Shown here: positions 35,772 through 44,903 of the stretch, in pieces | Layout: every line of letters begins with the position of its first letter | Numbering within the stretch: position 1 is the first letter of the stretch | Assembly (NCBI RefSeq): GCF_001580545.1 | Contig: NZ_LRBG01000003.1 | Location: 124,001-188,000 of the forward strand | Length of the DNA: 64,000 nucleotides | DNA from: Paraburkholderia monticola | GTDB lineage: Bacteria; Pseudomonadota; Gammaproteobacteria; Burkholderiales; Burkholderiaceae | Reading direction: 5' to 3' | Translations under genes and position numbers: made by a program | The notes under the pieces: generated by a model | Database searches by the model: none | What the model saw: the letters and a program-made list of their open reading frames with translations, nothing else | Told to the model about the DNA's origin: nothing

Positions 35772-36599
35772 TCAACGAAAGAACACATGCTGGGTGATCT
35801 TCGCGAGCGGGTAATGCACGCCCGGTTGAATACGCGCCGGCAGATCGAGCGGCTTGAGCAGCATCTTCACGCACATGTCGGCCGACAGATTGCGCCGCAC
35901 CAGCTTATTGATGCGCGCCGCGCGATCGCGGTTGTACGCGCCGTCGTGCACGCGCTCCGGATAGCGAATGGCGAACACGTGTCGCAATGCGATCTCCGAA
36001 TCTTCGTTCTTGATTTCCATCACGCGACGCATCAACGCGCCAAGCACCGCGAGCCGGCCATTGCCCTCGATGCGGTTGTACTTCTTGAAGAATTTGAAAA
36101 AGTGCTTGTAGTGACGGACTTCGTCGGTGCGGATGTTGTCGGTGATCTGTTTGAGCACGGGCTCGTCCGAGCACTCGTTGATCGCGCGGTACAGCGTCGC
36201 GGTTCCCGTTTCGACGACACAACGCGCGACCATCTCGAGCGCGCGGGTCTTTTCGAAATCCTCGACCGAGCACGTGAGCGAATATTCGCCCATGAAATTG
36301 CTAAACGCGGTGTCCCAGTCGAACTCCGGCCAGACATACGCGATATAGGTCTTCAGCGCCCGGCCGTGCTGCATTTCCTCGGGCTCCCACTCGTTGTTGA
36401 GCCAGGCCGAGACCTCGGGGTCGCCATTGAAAAACGTACTCAGATTACTGGTGTAGAGATCGGTGCCGCTTTCGATGAACGAGGCCGCGCACAGCAACAG
36501 CAGCAGGTCTTCGTTGATGGCGGCCTTCTGCCGGTCAATGCGCGTCAGATCGATGTCCTCGATCCGCCAGGGCATGACATGGTTCAGCTCTGTGTGCAT
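35772..36599 (-). CDS. Ferritin-like di-iron protein, unknown function
   Basis: The 275-residue protein is mostly helical and carries two E-x-x-H motifs, EPEEMQHGRALKTY and RTDEVRHYKHFFKFF, plus upstream Glu residues (SFIESGTDLYTSN, VETGTATLYRAINE). These make up the six ligands of a carboxylate-bridged di-iron site in a four-helix bundle, like acyl-ACP desaturases and rubrerythrin relatives. The C-terminal 100 residues (ADMCVKMLLKPLDLPARIQPGVHYPLAKITQHVFFR) have no obvious domain. ATG 36599 is the preferred start. The gene is monocistronic, with the long gap 36600-36924 upstream. Possible roles include an oxygenase or a desaturase, but nothing here shows the substrate. Confidence 0.75.
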   Translation of the reverse strand: MHTELNHVMPWRIEDIDLTRIDRQKAAINEDLLLLLCAASFIESGTDLYTSNLSTFFNGDPEVSAWLNNEWEPEEMQHGRALKTYIAYVWPEFDWDTAFSNFMGEYSLTCSVEDFEKTRALEMVARCVVETGTATLYRAINECSDEPVLKQITDNIRTDEVRHYKHFFKFFKKYNRIEGNGRLAVLGALMRRVMEIKNEDSEIALRHVFAIRYPERVHDGAYNRDRAARINKLVRRNLSADMCVKMLLKPLDLPARIQPGVHYPLAKITQHVFFR

Positions 36600-36924
36600 C
36601 GTGTCTTGCTCCCATGCTGTACCGACCCGTGGAGATGCTCGCAACAGCCCCCCGCGCTTGCCGTGATGTTCCCGGTGTCGGATACAACGCCGTGAATTAG
36701 AGTTGGGCCCTTGTACTCTGCATGTTAGCCGGAGTTATCCGAGCATGCAGGTCACACAGCACAGACCATGCCGTAGCAACGCAGTTCCGATTCCAAGATA
36801 GTCGAAATCTTCCAACGTATTAAAACGAAGTGCGCAAGACGAAAAAAAGCCAGCCCAACGGGCTGGCTTTCTGGACAGACATCAGGCCCGGCGGCCCACG
36901 CGGCCTTGGCAGGCGCTCGCGTCC
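36600..36924. other. Intergenic region with promoter of the di-iron gene and a terminator
   Basis: The 325-base gap holds the leader and promoter of the minus-strand ferritin-like gene at its left and the terminator of the MHS transporter at its right. I saw no defined operator and no gene. The sequence GCATG...CATGC around 36720-36748 is a possible dyad, too weak to call. Confidence 0.4.
36842..36870 (-). terminator. Rho-independent terminator of the MHS transporter
   Basis: Arms AAAGCCAGCCC and GGGCTGGCTTT on the minus strand surround the loop GTT, and the run of T that follows makes a strong terminator about 55 bases after the transporter stop codon. Confidence 0.93.
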
Positions 36925-38295
36925 TCAGGCAGGTTGTACGTCGCCCGGCAACGGACGCACGCGTCGCATGCGCACCGCAACGATGACGAGCGACACGCCC
37001 GACAGCACCGCGGCCAGCAGCACGTAATAACTGGGCGCGAGTTTGTCGCCGGTCAAATGAATGAAGGTCTCGACGATGGTCGGCGCGAAGCCGCCGAAGA
37101 TCGTCACGCCGATGCTGTAGCCGATCGAAAGGCCGGTCGAGCGCACCTGGGTCGGGAAGATCTCCGACATCAGCGCGGGCATCGGCCCCGAGTACGAAGC
37201 CTTGAAAATACCGGCGACAGCTTGCAGCGCGAGCAGCCAGCCAATCGTCGGATGTGTCTGCAACCATGCGAACATCGGATAGATCAGCAGCCCCATCAGG
37301 ATCGAGGTGGTCAGCATGATGCGAATCCGGCCGATGCGATCGGACAGCGCACCCATGATCGGCGAGAAGATGAACTGCATGCCGCCGTTCAGCACGACCA
37401 CGCCGAACGACGCGGCCGCCGCCATATGCAACTGCTTGACCGCATAGAGCGGCATGTAGAGCTGCAGCACGTACACGCCGACCGTCGACTGCGCGACGAT
37501 GCCGATCGCCAGCACCAGGTTGACCCACTGATTCGAGAACGACGCATCTTTCGTTTCGGTCCCGACCTTGCGCTCGCCAGCCGCCTCGCTAGCGGCGCGC
37601 TGTTCACGCAACGCGAGGAATTCGGGCGTCTCGTCGAGATGCGAGCGAATGTAGTAGCCGACCGGCCCGACCAGCAGACCGAACACGAACGGCACGCGCC
37701 AGCCCCAGCTGTTCAGATGCTCGGCCGGCAGCCATGCGGTCAGGAGCGCCCCAAACGCCGCCGCGGTGATCGCCGCGAGCCCCTGGCTCGCGAACTGCCA
37801 GCTCGCGTAGTAACCGCGACGCGTCGCGCTGTGCTCGACCATGAACGCGGTCGCGCTGCCGAACTCGCCACCGACCGCGAAGCCCTGCACGAGCCGCGCG
37901 AGCAGCACCAGCACCGGCGCCGCGAGCCCGATCGACGAAAACGGCGGCATCACCGCCATCGTGAAAGTGCCGACCATCATCAGCGCGATCGCGAGCGTGA
38001 GCGCCGCCTTGCGGCCCTTGCGGTCGCCGTACACGCCGAGCACGATCGCGCCGAGCGGGCGCATCAGGAACGAGATGCCGAACGTGGCGATCGCGAGCAG
38101 CGTCGAGAGCCACTCGTCCTGCATCGGGAAGAACTGCTTCGCGATGATCGTCGCGAAGTAGCCATAGACCAGAAAGTCGAACCACTCGAGCGCGTTACCA
38201 ATCGACGACGAGAAAACGATCCGCCGCACCATCGCTTTCGAAAGCGGCGCGGCGTGAGGGGAAGCGGTCGTCGAATGCGACGCGGGGGTGTTCAT
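36925..38295 (-). CDS. MHS-family MFS transporter
   Basis: The 456-residue inner-membrane transporter has 12 helices with MVRRIVFSSSIGNALEWFDFLVYGYFATIIAKQFFP at the first helix, the loop motif GVYGDRKGRKAAL, and RLVQGFAVGGEFGSATAFMVEHS. The family imports organic acids, proline, betaine or citrate with protons; the substrate cannot be chosen. It is next to, and on the same strand as, the gamma-glutamyltransferase-like gene, so it may carry a product or substrate of that enzyme. I chose ATG 38295, after which the cytoplasmic N-terminus follows; the upstream codons are Arg-rich and not plausible. A clear terminator follows. Confidence 0.9.
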   Translation of the reverse strand: MNTPASHSTTASPHAAPLSKAMVRRIVFSSSIGNALEWFDFLVYGYFATIIAKQFFPMQDEWLSTLLAIATFGISFLMRPLGAIVLGVYGDRKGRKAALTLAIALMMVGTFTMAVMPPFSSIGLAAPVLVLLARLVQGFAVGGEFGSATAFMVEHSATRRGYYASWQFASQGLAAITAAAFGALLTAWLPAEHLNSWGWRVPFVFGLLVGPVGYYIRSHLDETPEFLALREQRAASEAAGERKVGTETKDASFSNQWVNLVLAIGIVAQSTVGVYVLQLYMPLYAVKQLHMAAAASFGVVVLNGGMQFIFSPIMGALSDRIGRIRIMLTTSILMGLLIYPMFAWLQTHPTIGWLLALQAVAGIFKASYSGPMPALMSEIFPTQVRSTGLSIGYSIGVTIFGGFAPTIVETFIHLTGDKLAPSYYVLLAAVLSGVSLVIVAVRMRRVRPLPGDVQPA

Positions 38296-38486
38296 GATGG
38301 TCTCCTGCCTGTGTGCTGCGTGATTTCTATAGTGGGTGCGGCCTCGCCTGCCTCGCCTGCCTCGGCCAGGCGGCGGGGCCGCTGCGCAACGGCACGGCAT
38401 GCGCGATGCCGCGTGTTACCCGTTGCTTGTATGTCTGAGCTGAGCTCCAGTGCGGACCTCGGCACCGGAGCTTGCCTCGTTCCAGC

Positions 38487-40133
38487 TCAGAAGCCGGCGG
38501 CAAGCCCGTCGCGGCGGCTGTCGCTGGCCGCTACGTAGCCGCGCTCCGGCTCGTTGCGGTCGAGCTTCCAGATGAACTGGCCGGAGCCGAAGTCCATGTA
38601 CGGATCGTCGACCGATTTGATCGTGTGGCCGAGCTTCTGCAGGCCCTCGGTGGTCTTCGGGTCGAGCGTCGACTCGATATCGACCGTGAAGTCGCGGTTG
38701 ACCTTCCAGCGCGGCGCATCGCAAGCGGCCTGCGGTTGCTGACCGTAGTCGAGCATGCGCACCACCGTTTGCAGATGGCCTTGCGGCTGCATGTCGCCGC
38801 CCATCACGCCGAAGCTCATCACCGCTTCCTGCTGGCCGTTCACCTGCTGCGTGAGGAATGCCGGAATGATCGTGTGGAACGGCCGCTTGCCGCCTTCGAC
38901 GACGTTCGGCGACTTCGGATCCATCGAGAAGCCGCAGCCGCGGTTCTGCAGCGCGATGCCGCTGTCCGGCACCACGACGCCCGAGCCGAAGCCCATGTAG
39001 TTCGACTGGATGAAGCTGACCATCATGCCGCTCTCGTCCGCGGCCGACATATAGATCGTGCCGCCTGCCTTCGGCATGCCGAAGTCGAAGTGCGTCGCGC
39101 GCTTCGGATCGATCAGCTTCGCGCGCGAGCTCAGGTATGCGTCGTCGAGCATCTGCTCGGGGGTGACTTCCATCGAGCGCGGGTCGGCGACGTAGCGATA
39201 CAGATCGGCAAACGCGAGCTTCATCGCTTCGATCTGCAGATGCTGCGACTCGACGCTGTCGACCTTCAGCGACTTCACGTCGAACTTCTCGAGAATGCCG
39301 AGCGCGACCAGCGCCGCGATGCCCTGCCCGTTCGGCGGAATCTCATGCACCGTGTAGCCGCGATAATCCTTGCCGATCGGCTCGACCCAGTCCGCGCGGT
39401 AGTTGCGCAGATCGTCGGCGGTCAGTGCGGCGCCGCCTTCGCGCGCGAACGCGGCGATCCGCTCGGCGATCTCGCCTTCGTAGTACGCGCGCGGGCCTTG
39501 CTCGGCGAGCAGGCGCAGCGTCTTCGCGTGACCGGGGAAGCGCACCAGCTCGCTGACTTCAGGCGCGCGGCCGCGCGGCATGAAGGTCTGCGCGAAACCC
39601 GGCTGATCCTTCAGTTCCGGCACGGCGTTCGCCCACTTGTAGGCGACGATGCTCGCCACCGCGTGACCACGCTCGGCGATCTCGATGGCCGGCTCCATCA
39701 GGTCGGCGAACGGCAGCTTGCCGAACTTCTGATGCAGCGCTTCCCAGCCGGCGATCACACCGGGCACCGTGACCGCGTCCCAGCCACGCTTGGGCTGCTT
39801 CGCCAGGCCGTTTTCCTCGCCGTATTTGCGCTTGAAGTAATCGACGTTCCAGGCCGCCGGCGACACGCCCGACGCGTTCAGCCCATGCAGCTTCTTGCCG
39901 TCCCACACCAGCGCGAACGCATCGCCGCCCAAGCCGCACGACACCGGCTCGACCACCGTGATCGCGGCGGCCGCCGCGATGGCCGCATCGACGGCATTGC
40001 CACCCTTCCACAGCATGCGCAGCCCGGCCTGCGCGGCGAGCGGATGCGAGGTCGAGACGATATTGCGTGCGAATACGGGCAGACGTTGCGTCGGATAGGG
40101 GTTTTGCCAGTTGAAGCCAGTCATGTCGAACAC
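38487..40133 (-). CDS. Gamma-glutamyltransferase-family enzyme, cytoplasmic type
   Basis: The 548-residue Ntn hydrolase begins with no signal peptide (MFDMTGFNWQNPYPTQRLPVFARNIVSTSHPLAAQAGLRMLWKGGNAVDAAIA) and would be cytoplasmic, like the YwrD group. The autocatalytic nucleophile is Thr-359 in KAGGTIYMSAADESGMMVS, where cleavage makes the small subunit. SMDPKSPNVVEGGKRPFHTIIPAF and GVMGGDMQPQGHLQTVVRMLDYG are typical of the small subunit. The natural substrate may be a gamma-glutamyl amide or cephalosporin-like compound rather than glutathione. The MHS transporter gene follows on the same strand, about 190 bases away. Confidence 0.9.
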   Translation of the reverse strand: MFDMTGFNWQNPYPTQRLPVFARNIVSTSHPLAAQAGLRMLWKGGNAVDAAIAAAAAITVVEPVSCGLGGDAFALVWDGKKLHGLNASGVSPAAWNVDYFKRKYGEENGLAKQPKRGWDAVTVPGVIAGWEALHQKFGKLPFADLMEPAIEIAERGHAVASIVAYKWANAVPELKDQPGFAQTFMPRGRAPEVSELVRFPGHAKTLRLLAEQGPRAYYEGEIAERIAAFAREGGAALTADDLRNYRADWVEPIGKDYRGYTVHEIPPNGQGIAALVALGILEKFDVKSLKVDSVESQHLQIEAMKLAFADLYRYVADPRSMEVTPEQMLDDAYLSSRAKLIDPKRATHFDFGMPKAGGTIYMSAADESGMMVSFIQSNYMGFGSGVVVPDSGIALQNRGCGFSMDPKSPNVVEGGKRPFHTIIPAFLTQQVNGQQEAVMSFGVMGGDMQPQGHLQTVVRMLDYGQQPQAACDAPRWKVNRDFTVDIESTLDPKTTEGLQKLGHTIKSVDDPYMDFGSGQFIWKLDRNEPERGYVAASDSRRDGLAAGF

Positions 40134-40243
40134 TCTCGAAAGCGCGGGCCGGCACGAAGAAGTCGCCGGACATCAGGGGAAAGGTTGTAAAGCAGGTAAA
40201 ACGCGGAACCCCGGATTGCATCGCGAAGCGGGCCAAAAAACAA

Positions 40244-40262
40244 ATTCATTTATCAAATGAAT
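40244..40262. promoter_or_regulatory. Perfect 19-bp dyad between ggt and glpR-type gene
   Basis: ATTCATTTATCAAATGAAT is a perfect inverted repeat with 8-base arms and a 3-base centre in an AT-rich patch, about 110 bases upstream of the minus-strand gamma-glutamyltransferase gene and 170 bases before the DeoR-type gene. It is a likely repressor or activator site for one of them. Confidence 0.5.
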
Positions 40263-40432
40263 AAATGCGTAATGCGCCTGAATGCCGATTCGAAGCCGGC
40301 GCGAAACCTCCGCGTGCGATTCAGGCGGGTTGCGCCGGTTGGCGGACAAACAAGGGGCTCGATGGTCTTACAATAGCCGCAACCGCGTTCGTCGACGGAA
40401 CGCGCCGACACAACAGCCACGACACGAGACAC

Positions 40433-41212
40433 ATGACACGAGACCCCCGCCTGACTCTCAACGCCCGGCAACAGGAATTGCTGGAGTGGGTGCAACGCGA
40501 CGGCTTCGTGACCGTGGACGACCTCGCCAGCCACTTCGACGTCACTCCGCAGACGATCCGCCGCGACGTCAACTGGCTCGCCGATATGAACCTGCTGCGC
40601 CGCTATCATGGCGGCGCCAGTCTGCCGACCAGCTCCGAGAACGTCTCCTACACCGCGCGACAGCGCATGTTCCATGAAGAGAAACGACGCATCGCGGCGT
40701 TAGTGGCGACTCACATTCCGGATCAGGCGTCGCTTTTCATCAATCTCGGCACGACCACCGAGGAAGTGGCGCGCGCGCTGAACCGTCACCGCGGATTGCG
40801 CGTGGTCACCAACAACCTGAACGTCGCGAGCATGATGAGCGGCTACCCGGATTGCGAAGTGCTGGTGACGGGCGGCATCGTGCGGCCGTGGGACAAAGGC
40901 ATCGTGGGTGAACTGGCGATCGACTTCATCCGCCAGTTCAAGGTCGATTTCGCGATCATCGGCACGTCGAGCATCGAAACGGACGGTACGCTGCGTGATT
41001 TCGACACGCGCGAAGTGCGTGTCGCCGAGGCGATCATCGAGCACGCGCGCACCGTGTTCCTCGCCGCCGATCACTCCAAATTCGGCCGCCCGGCACTCGT
41101 TCGCCAGGGACATCTGGAGCAGATCGACGCGCTGTTCACCGACGCCGCCCCGCCCGCCGACATGGCCGAGGCGCTCAGCGCCGCCAACTGTCAAATCTAT
41201 ATCGCCGGATAA
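40433..41212 (+). CDS. glpR: DeoR-family regulator, likely GlpR of glycerol-3-phosphate genes
   Basis: The 259-residue protein has the N-terminal DeoR helix-turn-helix (LTLNARQQELLEWVQRDGFVTVDDLASHFDVTPQTIRRDVNWLADMNLLRRYHGGA) and the C-terminal sugar-phosphate-binding fold (LFINLGTTTEEVARAL, VVTNNLNVASMM, VGELAIDFIRQFKVDFAIIGTSSIETDGTLRDFDTREVRVAEAIIEHARTVFLAADHSKFGRPALVR). This matches GlpR closely. It probably binds the TTCG-rich repeats before glpD and is released by glycerol-3-phosphate. It is not contiguous with glpD: three unrelated genes lie in between. ATG 40433 is the first residue of the conserved part. Confidence 0.88.
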   Translation: MTRDPRLTLNARQQELLEWVQRDGFVTVDDLASHFDVTPQTIRRDVNWLADMNLLRRYHGGASLPTSSENVSYTARQRMFHEEKRRIAALVATHIPDQASLFINLGTTTEEVARALNRHRGLRVVTNNLNVASMMSGYPDCEVLVTGGIVRPWDKGIVGELAIDFIRQFKVDFAIIGTSSIETDGTLRDFDTREVRVAEAIIEHARTVFLAADHSKFGRPALVRQGHLEQIDALFTDAAPPADMAEALSAANCQIYIAG

Positions 41213-41520
41213 GACCAGGCGTTCTCCGCCATGCTGCGGCGCACGCAAAACTTCGCGTGAAATCAAGAATTTGGCTTCGGGGCCGGACCGCCTCTCGCGT
41301 AGTCAATTGTCAAATGGAAAATTTACAGGGTCCAGGTTGGCGTTTCATCGGTGGTCGCCTACACTCCAGTTCCCCAACGTGCGTTGCGAGTTTCGCACGG
41401 CGTCGGTTGCGTGAATCTGTCGTGTAAGCCGTACCTCCCGCCCTGATCCTTTAGCGGACCCCGCCCAGGCCTGCCGGCCGACTGCAAGGTTGTCCGCAAT
41501 TTGCTGACATGGAGAGAACG
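41213..41520. other. Intergenic region after glpR
   Basis: In these roughly 300 bases between glpR and the next small gene I found no gene I would support. The stretch TCAATTGTCAAATGGAAAAT near 41311 is AT-rich and may be part of the promoter for the small gene that follows, but no -10/-35 pair was clear. Confidence 0.4.
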
Positions 41521-41718
41521 ATGCTGAGTCCGCATGAATTCGCCACGTTGTTGCTCGTCAAGGACGCCCCCAACCAGGTCGAAATGGACCGAGAAGAACT
41601 CGATGCGTTGCTCGAACGCCAACTGGTGCAACTCGAGCGCCTCGCATCGGGCAACGAAGAATGGCGTCTGACGGAAACTGGCGATACCGCGTTGCGGGCC
41701 ATCAAACGTTTATCCTGA
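41521..41718 (+). CDS. Small conserved-looking protein of unknown function
   Basis: The 65-residue protein MLSPHEFATLLLVKDAPNQVEMDREELDALLERQLVQLERLASGNEEWRLTETGDTALRAIKRLS is predicted to be a helix-rich cytoplasmic peptide, with a winged-helix-like end (QLVQLERL, WRLTETGDTALRAI). The GGAGAG site five bases before ATG 41521 decides the start over the ATG at 41509, which overlaps that site. I do not recognise a family with confidence; the C-terminal half resembles the last part of small helix-turn-helix proteins. It is probably transcribed alone. Confidence 0.65.
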   Translation: MLSPHEFATLLLVKDAPNQVEMDREELDALLERQLVQLERLASGNEEWRLTETGDTALRAIKRLS

Positions 41719-41876
41719 GTTTTTTCAAGCAGTCGATTCGAGAGTCGTTGGCGGCGCGCTCGCGCCGCTCTCGGGGATGCGCCGCGCGCCCCGCTCGCTC
41801 TCCTGTTCCGAATTAGCGTCGGTCGATTTGCACGACAGCGGGCCGCCTCTTCGCGGCCGTTGATTGTGCGCAGCTG

Positions 41877-41891
41877 ATTTACACAGTAAAT
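41877..41891 (+). promoter_or_regulatory. Dyad near start of the TetR gene
   Basis: ATTTACACAGTAAAT is a perfect inverted repeat with 6-base arms and a 3-base centre. It ends 28 bases before the TetR start codon, which fits an autoregulatory operator. Confidence 0.5.
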
Positions 41892-41919
41892 TCACGCGAC
41901 GGACTTTCCTCCCTCGCGC

Positions 41920-42576
41920 ATGCCCAAGACGCTCTCCGCCGACGACATCCAGCAGTTTCGCGAAGCCATGCGGCGCGTCGCCGAAAACGCCTTCGCGACG
42001 CGTGGCGCGCAAGGCGTGACGATGCGCGAACTGGCGAAAGAACTCGGCTGTAGCGCGATGACGCCGTATCGCTATTTCCGCGACAAGGAAGAAATTCTGG
42101 CGATGGTCCGCGCCGCCGCGTTCAATCGTTTCGCCGCGCGTCTCGAAGCGGCCGCGCGAAGCATCCCCCCGGACGCCCCGGCCATCGATCACAGTGCCGT
42201 CAGCCAGGCCTACGTCGCTTTCGCGCTCGACGAACCGCATGCGTACCGTTTGATGTTCGACCAGACGCCGCAACAGCGAGACGCTTACCCGGAACTGGCC
42301 GCAGCGTCGCAGCGCGCGTGGCATCTGCTGGAAGCGCACTTCGAGCGGCTCGTCGAGGCGGGGGTTCTGGAAGGCGATCCGCGCCTGATCGGCTACGCGT
42401 ACTGGACGAGCCTGCACGGTTTCACGATGCTCGCGCTCGCGAACCAGTTGCCGCCGTCGGCGGCGCAACAACAGGTCGATTGCGCCGGCGACAGCGCGCG
42501 GCAGCCATCCCGCGAAGCGGTGTTCGCGCAGATCTTGCGCATGCTGTGGCGCGGAGCGTTGGTGCCGCGCGCGTGA
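41920..42576 (+). CDS. TetR/AcrR family regulator with WHG domain
   Basis: The 218-residue regulator has an N-terminal TetR helix-turn-helix (FREAMRRVAENAFATRGAQGVTMRELAKELGCSAMTPYRYFRDKEEILAMVRAAAFNRF). The C-terminal part (PHAYRLMFDQTPQQRDAYPELAAASQRAWHLLEAHFERLVEAGVLEGDPRLIGYAYWTSLHGFTMLALA) is the WHG ligand-binding domain. The dyad at 41877-41891 is a likely operator. No neighbouring gene is an obvious target; the lipoprotein gene downstream runs in the opposite direction. The effector is unknown. Confidence 0.9.
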   Translation: MPKTLSADDIQQFREAMRRVAENAFATRGAQGVTMRELAKELGCSAMTPYRYFRDKEEILAMVRAAAFNRFAARLEAAARSIPPDAPAIDHSAVSQAYVAFALDEPHAYRLMFDQTPQQRDAYPELAAASQRAWHLLEAHFERLVEAGVLEGDPRLIGYAYWTSLHGFTMLALANQLPPSAAQQQVDCAGDSARQPSREAVFAQILRMLWRGALVPRA

Positions 42577-42633
42577 CCCTGTGCGTCGCTCAGGCGGCGA
42601 GAGAATCGGGCTCGTCGGTCAACGCGCCGCCAG

Positions 42634-43008
42634 TTAGCCGTTCCGCAAAGTCGGATCGGCGCTCGCGCGCCAGCTGATCGCTCTTGCGCGCTGCTCGTTG
42701 AAGAACGCGACCCACTGGTCGCGCACCTTCGGATCGCTGCTCGTCGCCTCGCTCGCATGGCGCTGAGCAATCGACGCCTGGAACGCGCAGAAGTCCTGCG
42801 TCGACAAGCGGCCGCGCCGGTTCGCCACATAAGCGTCGAAGAACGTCTCGTAGACGGCCTGCGCATCGTGGCCGTAATCGACGGTTTGCGGCGAGCACAT
42901 CTGCTGCAACGCCTCGAACGACGTCGCGCCCCGCGTCCCCTCCAGACTCGGCGTGCTCACGCATCCCGCCAGAAGCGCCGCCGCGCCGATCATCAAAAGT
43001 CCCCGCAT
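42634..43008 (-). CDS. Small lipoprotein of unknown function
   Basis: This 124-residue protein has a lipoprotein signal with lipobox LLAGC (MRGLLMIGAAALLAGCVSTPSLEGTRG), so Cys-16 would be lipidated and the protein anchored in the membrane by SPase II. The mature part is helical, with VDYGHDAQAVYETFFDAYVANRRGRLSTQDFCAFQASIAQRH. I recognise no domain. It converges with the TetR gene and runs divergently from glpD. Confidence 0.75.
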   Translation of the reverse strand: MRGLLMIGAAALLAGCVSTPSLEGTRGATSFEALQQMCSPQTVDYGHDAQAVYETFFDAYVANRRGRLSTQDFCAFQASIAQRHASEATSSDPKVRDQWVAFFNEQRARAISWRASADPTLRNG

Positions 43009-43114
43009 ACGTCACCTCGAAATGGCTGCTGGCAAGAGTATCGTCCGCGGCCGCGCGTTGCGCCACTCCCTTCCCGTTCGGTCAGGACTTGCCGGATCAA
43101 GCGAACTTTACTTT

Positions 43115-43165
43115 TTCGAATATGTTCTTTAAAGTTCGTAAACGAACATGAATCGTTCGATTCGC
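43115..43165 (+). promoter_or_regulatory. GlpR-type operator array upstream of glpD
   Basis: Within 51 bases the motif TTCG/CGAA occurs repeatedly, with an inverted pair ATGTTC (43122-43127) and GAACAT (43144-43149), then AATCGTTCGATTCG. E. coli GlpR binds degenerate repeats around TATGTTCG and CGAACATW, so this is the best candidate binding site for the regulator encoded at 40433. It lies 40-90 bases before the glpD start codon. Confidence 0.65.
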
Positions 43166-43206
43166 TTTCCAACTCGCTTCCAGATTCGATCCAGAGGACT
43201 CAGCAG

Positions 43207-44736
43207 GTGACGCAAGGCACGAAATACGATTTGCTCGTCGTGGGCGGCGGGATCAACGGCGCCGGCATCGCCCGCGATGCGGCCGGCCGCGGCCTGTCGG
43301 TGCTGCTGTGCGAGCAGGACGATCTGGCCGCGCATACGTCGTCGGCGAGCACCAAGCTGATTCACGGCGGCTTGCGCTATCTCGAGTACCGCGAGTTCGG
43401 GCTCGTGCGCAAGGCGCTGCAGGAGCGCGAAACGCTGCTGCGCGCGGCGCCGCACATCATGTGGCCGTTGCGCTTCGTGATGCCGCACATGCCGGACCTG
43501 CGCCCGGCGTGGCTGATCCGCGCGGGTCTGTTCCTCTACGACCATCTGGCCAGACGCGAGCTGCTGCCGGGCTCGCGCGGCATCGTGATGAGCCGGCATC
43601 CGGCGGGGGCGCCGCTCGTCGATTCGATCAAGCGCGGCTTCGTCTATTCGGATGGCTGGGTCAACGATGCGCGCCTCGTCGTGCTGAACGCGCTCGACGC
43701 GCACGAACGCGGCGCGACGATCCTCACGCGCACGAAGCTGGTCAACGCCGAGCGCGCCGGCGCCGAATGGCACGCGCAACTGCAAAGCGCGGATGGCGCG
43801 ACACTCGAGGTGCGCGCCGCCGCGATCGCGAACGCGGCGGGCCCGTGGGTCGGCGAGCTGCTGAAGGGTGCGCTCGGCCGGCCCGCGTCGCATAGCGTGC
43901 GGCTCGTCAAAGGTAGCCACATCGTCACGCGGCGGCTGTTCGAGCACGACCACGCGTATATCTTCCAGAACCCAGACAAGCGGATCATCTTCGCGATTCC
44001 GTATGAGCACGACTACACGCTGATCGGCACGACCGACCTCGAATATCGCGGTGACCCGTCGCAGGTCGCGATCGACGCCAACGAAACCCAGTACCTGTGC
44101 GATTCGATCAACCGCTACTTCAAGCAGAAGATCTCGCCCGCCGACGTGCGCTGGACCTATTCGGGCGTGCGCCCGCTGCTGGAGGACGAGAACGCGGACA
44201 ATCCGTCGGCGGTCACGCGCGACTACTCGCTCGAACTCGACGCGCCCGCGGGCGAAGCGCCGTTGCTGTCGGTGTTCGGCGGCAAGATCACGACCTTTCG
44301 CAAGCTCGCCGAGCAGGCCGTCGATACGCTCGCCGAAGCGCTGCGCCACGGCGCCCCAGCATGGACCGTCGGGGCGCCGCTGCCGGGCGGCGACATCGCG
44401 CAGGCGAACTTCAACCGCTTCCTCGGCGAGTTCTCGCGCGAGCATGCGTGGCTTCCCGCGTCGCTCGCGCATCGGCTCGCGCGCGCCTATGGCACGCGCG
44501 CGAATCGCGTGCTCGGCGCGGCGCGCTCGCGCGCCGAACTCGGCCGCGAGTTCGCGCCGGGACTGCACGAGGCCGAGCTGATTTATCTGCGCGACACCGA
44601 ATGGGCGCGCAGCGCGCAGGACGTGCTGTGGCGCCGCTCGAAGCTCGGCCTGCATGTCGCACCGGGCACGCTCGAGCAGGTCGCGCGCGACATCGACGCG
44701 TGGTTCGCGCGCGAGCCCGTGCAGCAAAGCGCGTAG
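43207..44736 (+). CDS. glpD: Aerobic glycerol-3-phosphate dehydrogenase
   Basis: The 509-residue FAD enzyme oxidises glycerol-3-phosphate to dihydroxyacetone phosphate and passes electrons to the quinone pool at the inner membrane. The FAD-binding motif is [23 protein letters not shown] near residues 7-29, and other family marks are [32 protein letters not shown] and [14 protein letters not shown] selected GTG 43207 because AGAGGA stands eight bases before it and the conserved region begins at residue 2-7; the frame upstream to 42757 is an accidental extension. The glycerol kinase gene follows in the same direction. Confidence 0.95.
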   Translation: MTQGTKYDLLVVGGGINGAGIARDAAGRGLSVLLCEQDDLAAHTSSASTKLIHGGLRYLEYREFGLVRKALQERETLLRAAPHIMWPLRFVMPHMPDLRPAWLIRAGLFLYDHLARRELLPGSRGIVMSRHPAGAPLVDSIKRGFVYSDGWVNDARLVVLNALDAHERGATILTRTKLVNAERAGAEWHAQLQSADGATLEVRAAAIANAAGPWVGELLKGALGRPASHSVRLVKGSHIVTRRLFEHDHAYIFQNPDKRIIFAIPYEHDYTLIGTTDLEYRGDPSQVAIDANETQYLCDSINRYFKQKISPADVRWTYSGVRPLLEDENADNPSAVTRDYSLELDAPAGEAPLLSVFGGKITTFRKLAEQAVDTLAEALRHGAPAWTVGAPLPGGDIAQANFNRFLGEFSREHAWLPASLAHRLARAYGTRANRVLGAARSRAELGREFAPGLHEAELIYLRDTEWARSAQDVLWRRSKLGLHVAPGTLEQVARDIDAWFAREPVQQSA

Positions 44737-44903
44737 CGGCGCGGCACGGCGCCCCCGCGAGCCGGGCGCCGGCCCCGTACCGCAGCTTCGGCTGGACGAC
44801 GCCGGCACGCACCCTCACACTATGGCGGCCCGCCCACAACAACACGCCGCTCGCATCGCCGGTCAGCAATCCGGCGATCCGCAACATGCATGGAGAAGAG
44901 ACA

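Noticed and set aside
38342..38365. Short CCTGCCTCG repeat upstream of the MHS transporter
   Set aside because: Fewer than three units and imperfect; no evidence of function.
42757..43206. 150-codon N-terminal extension of GlpD
   Set aside because: The extension overlaps the lipoprotein gene on the other strand, and a GTG with a good ribosome-binding site at 43207 gives normal GlpD length.
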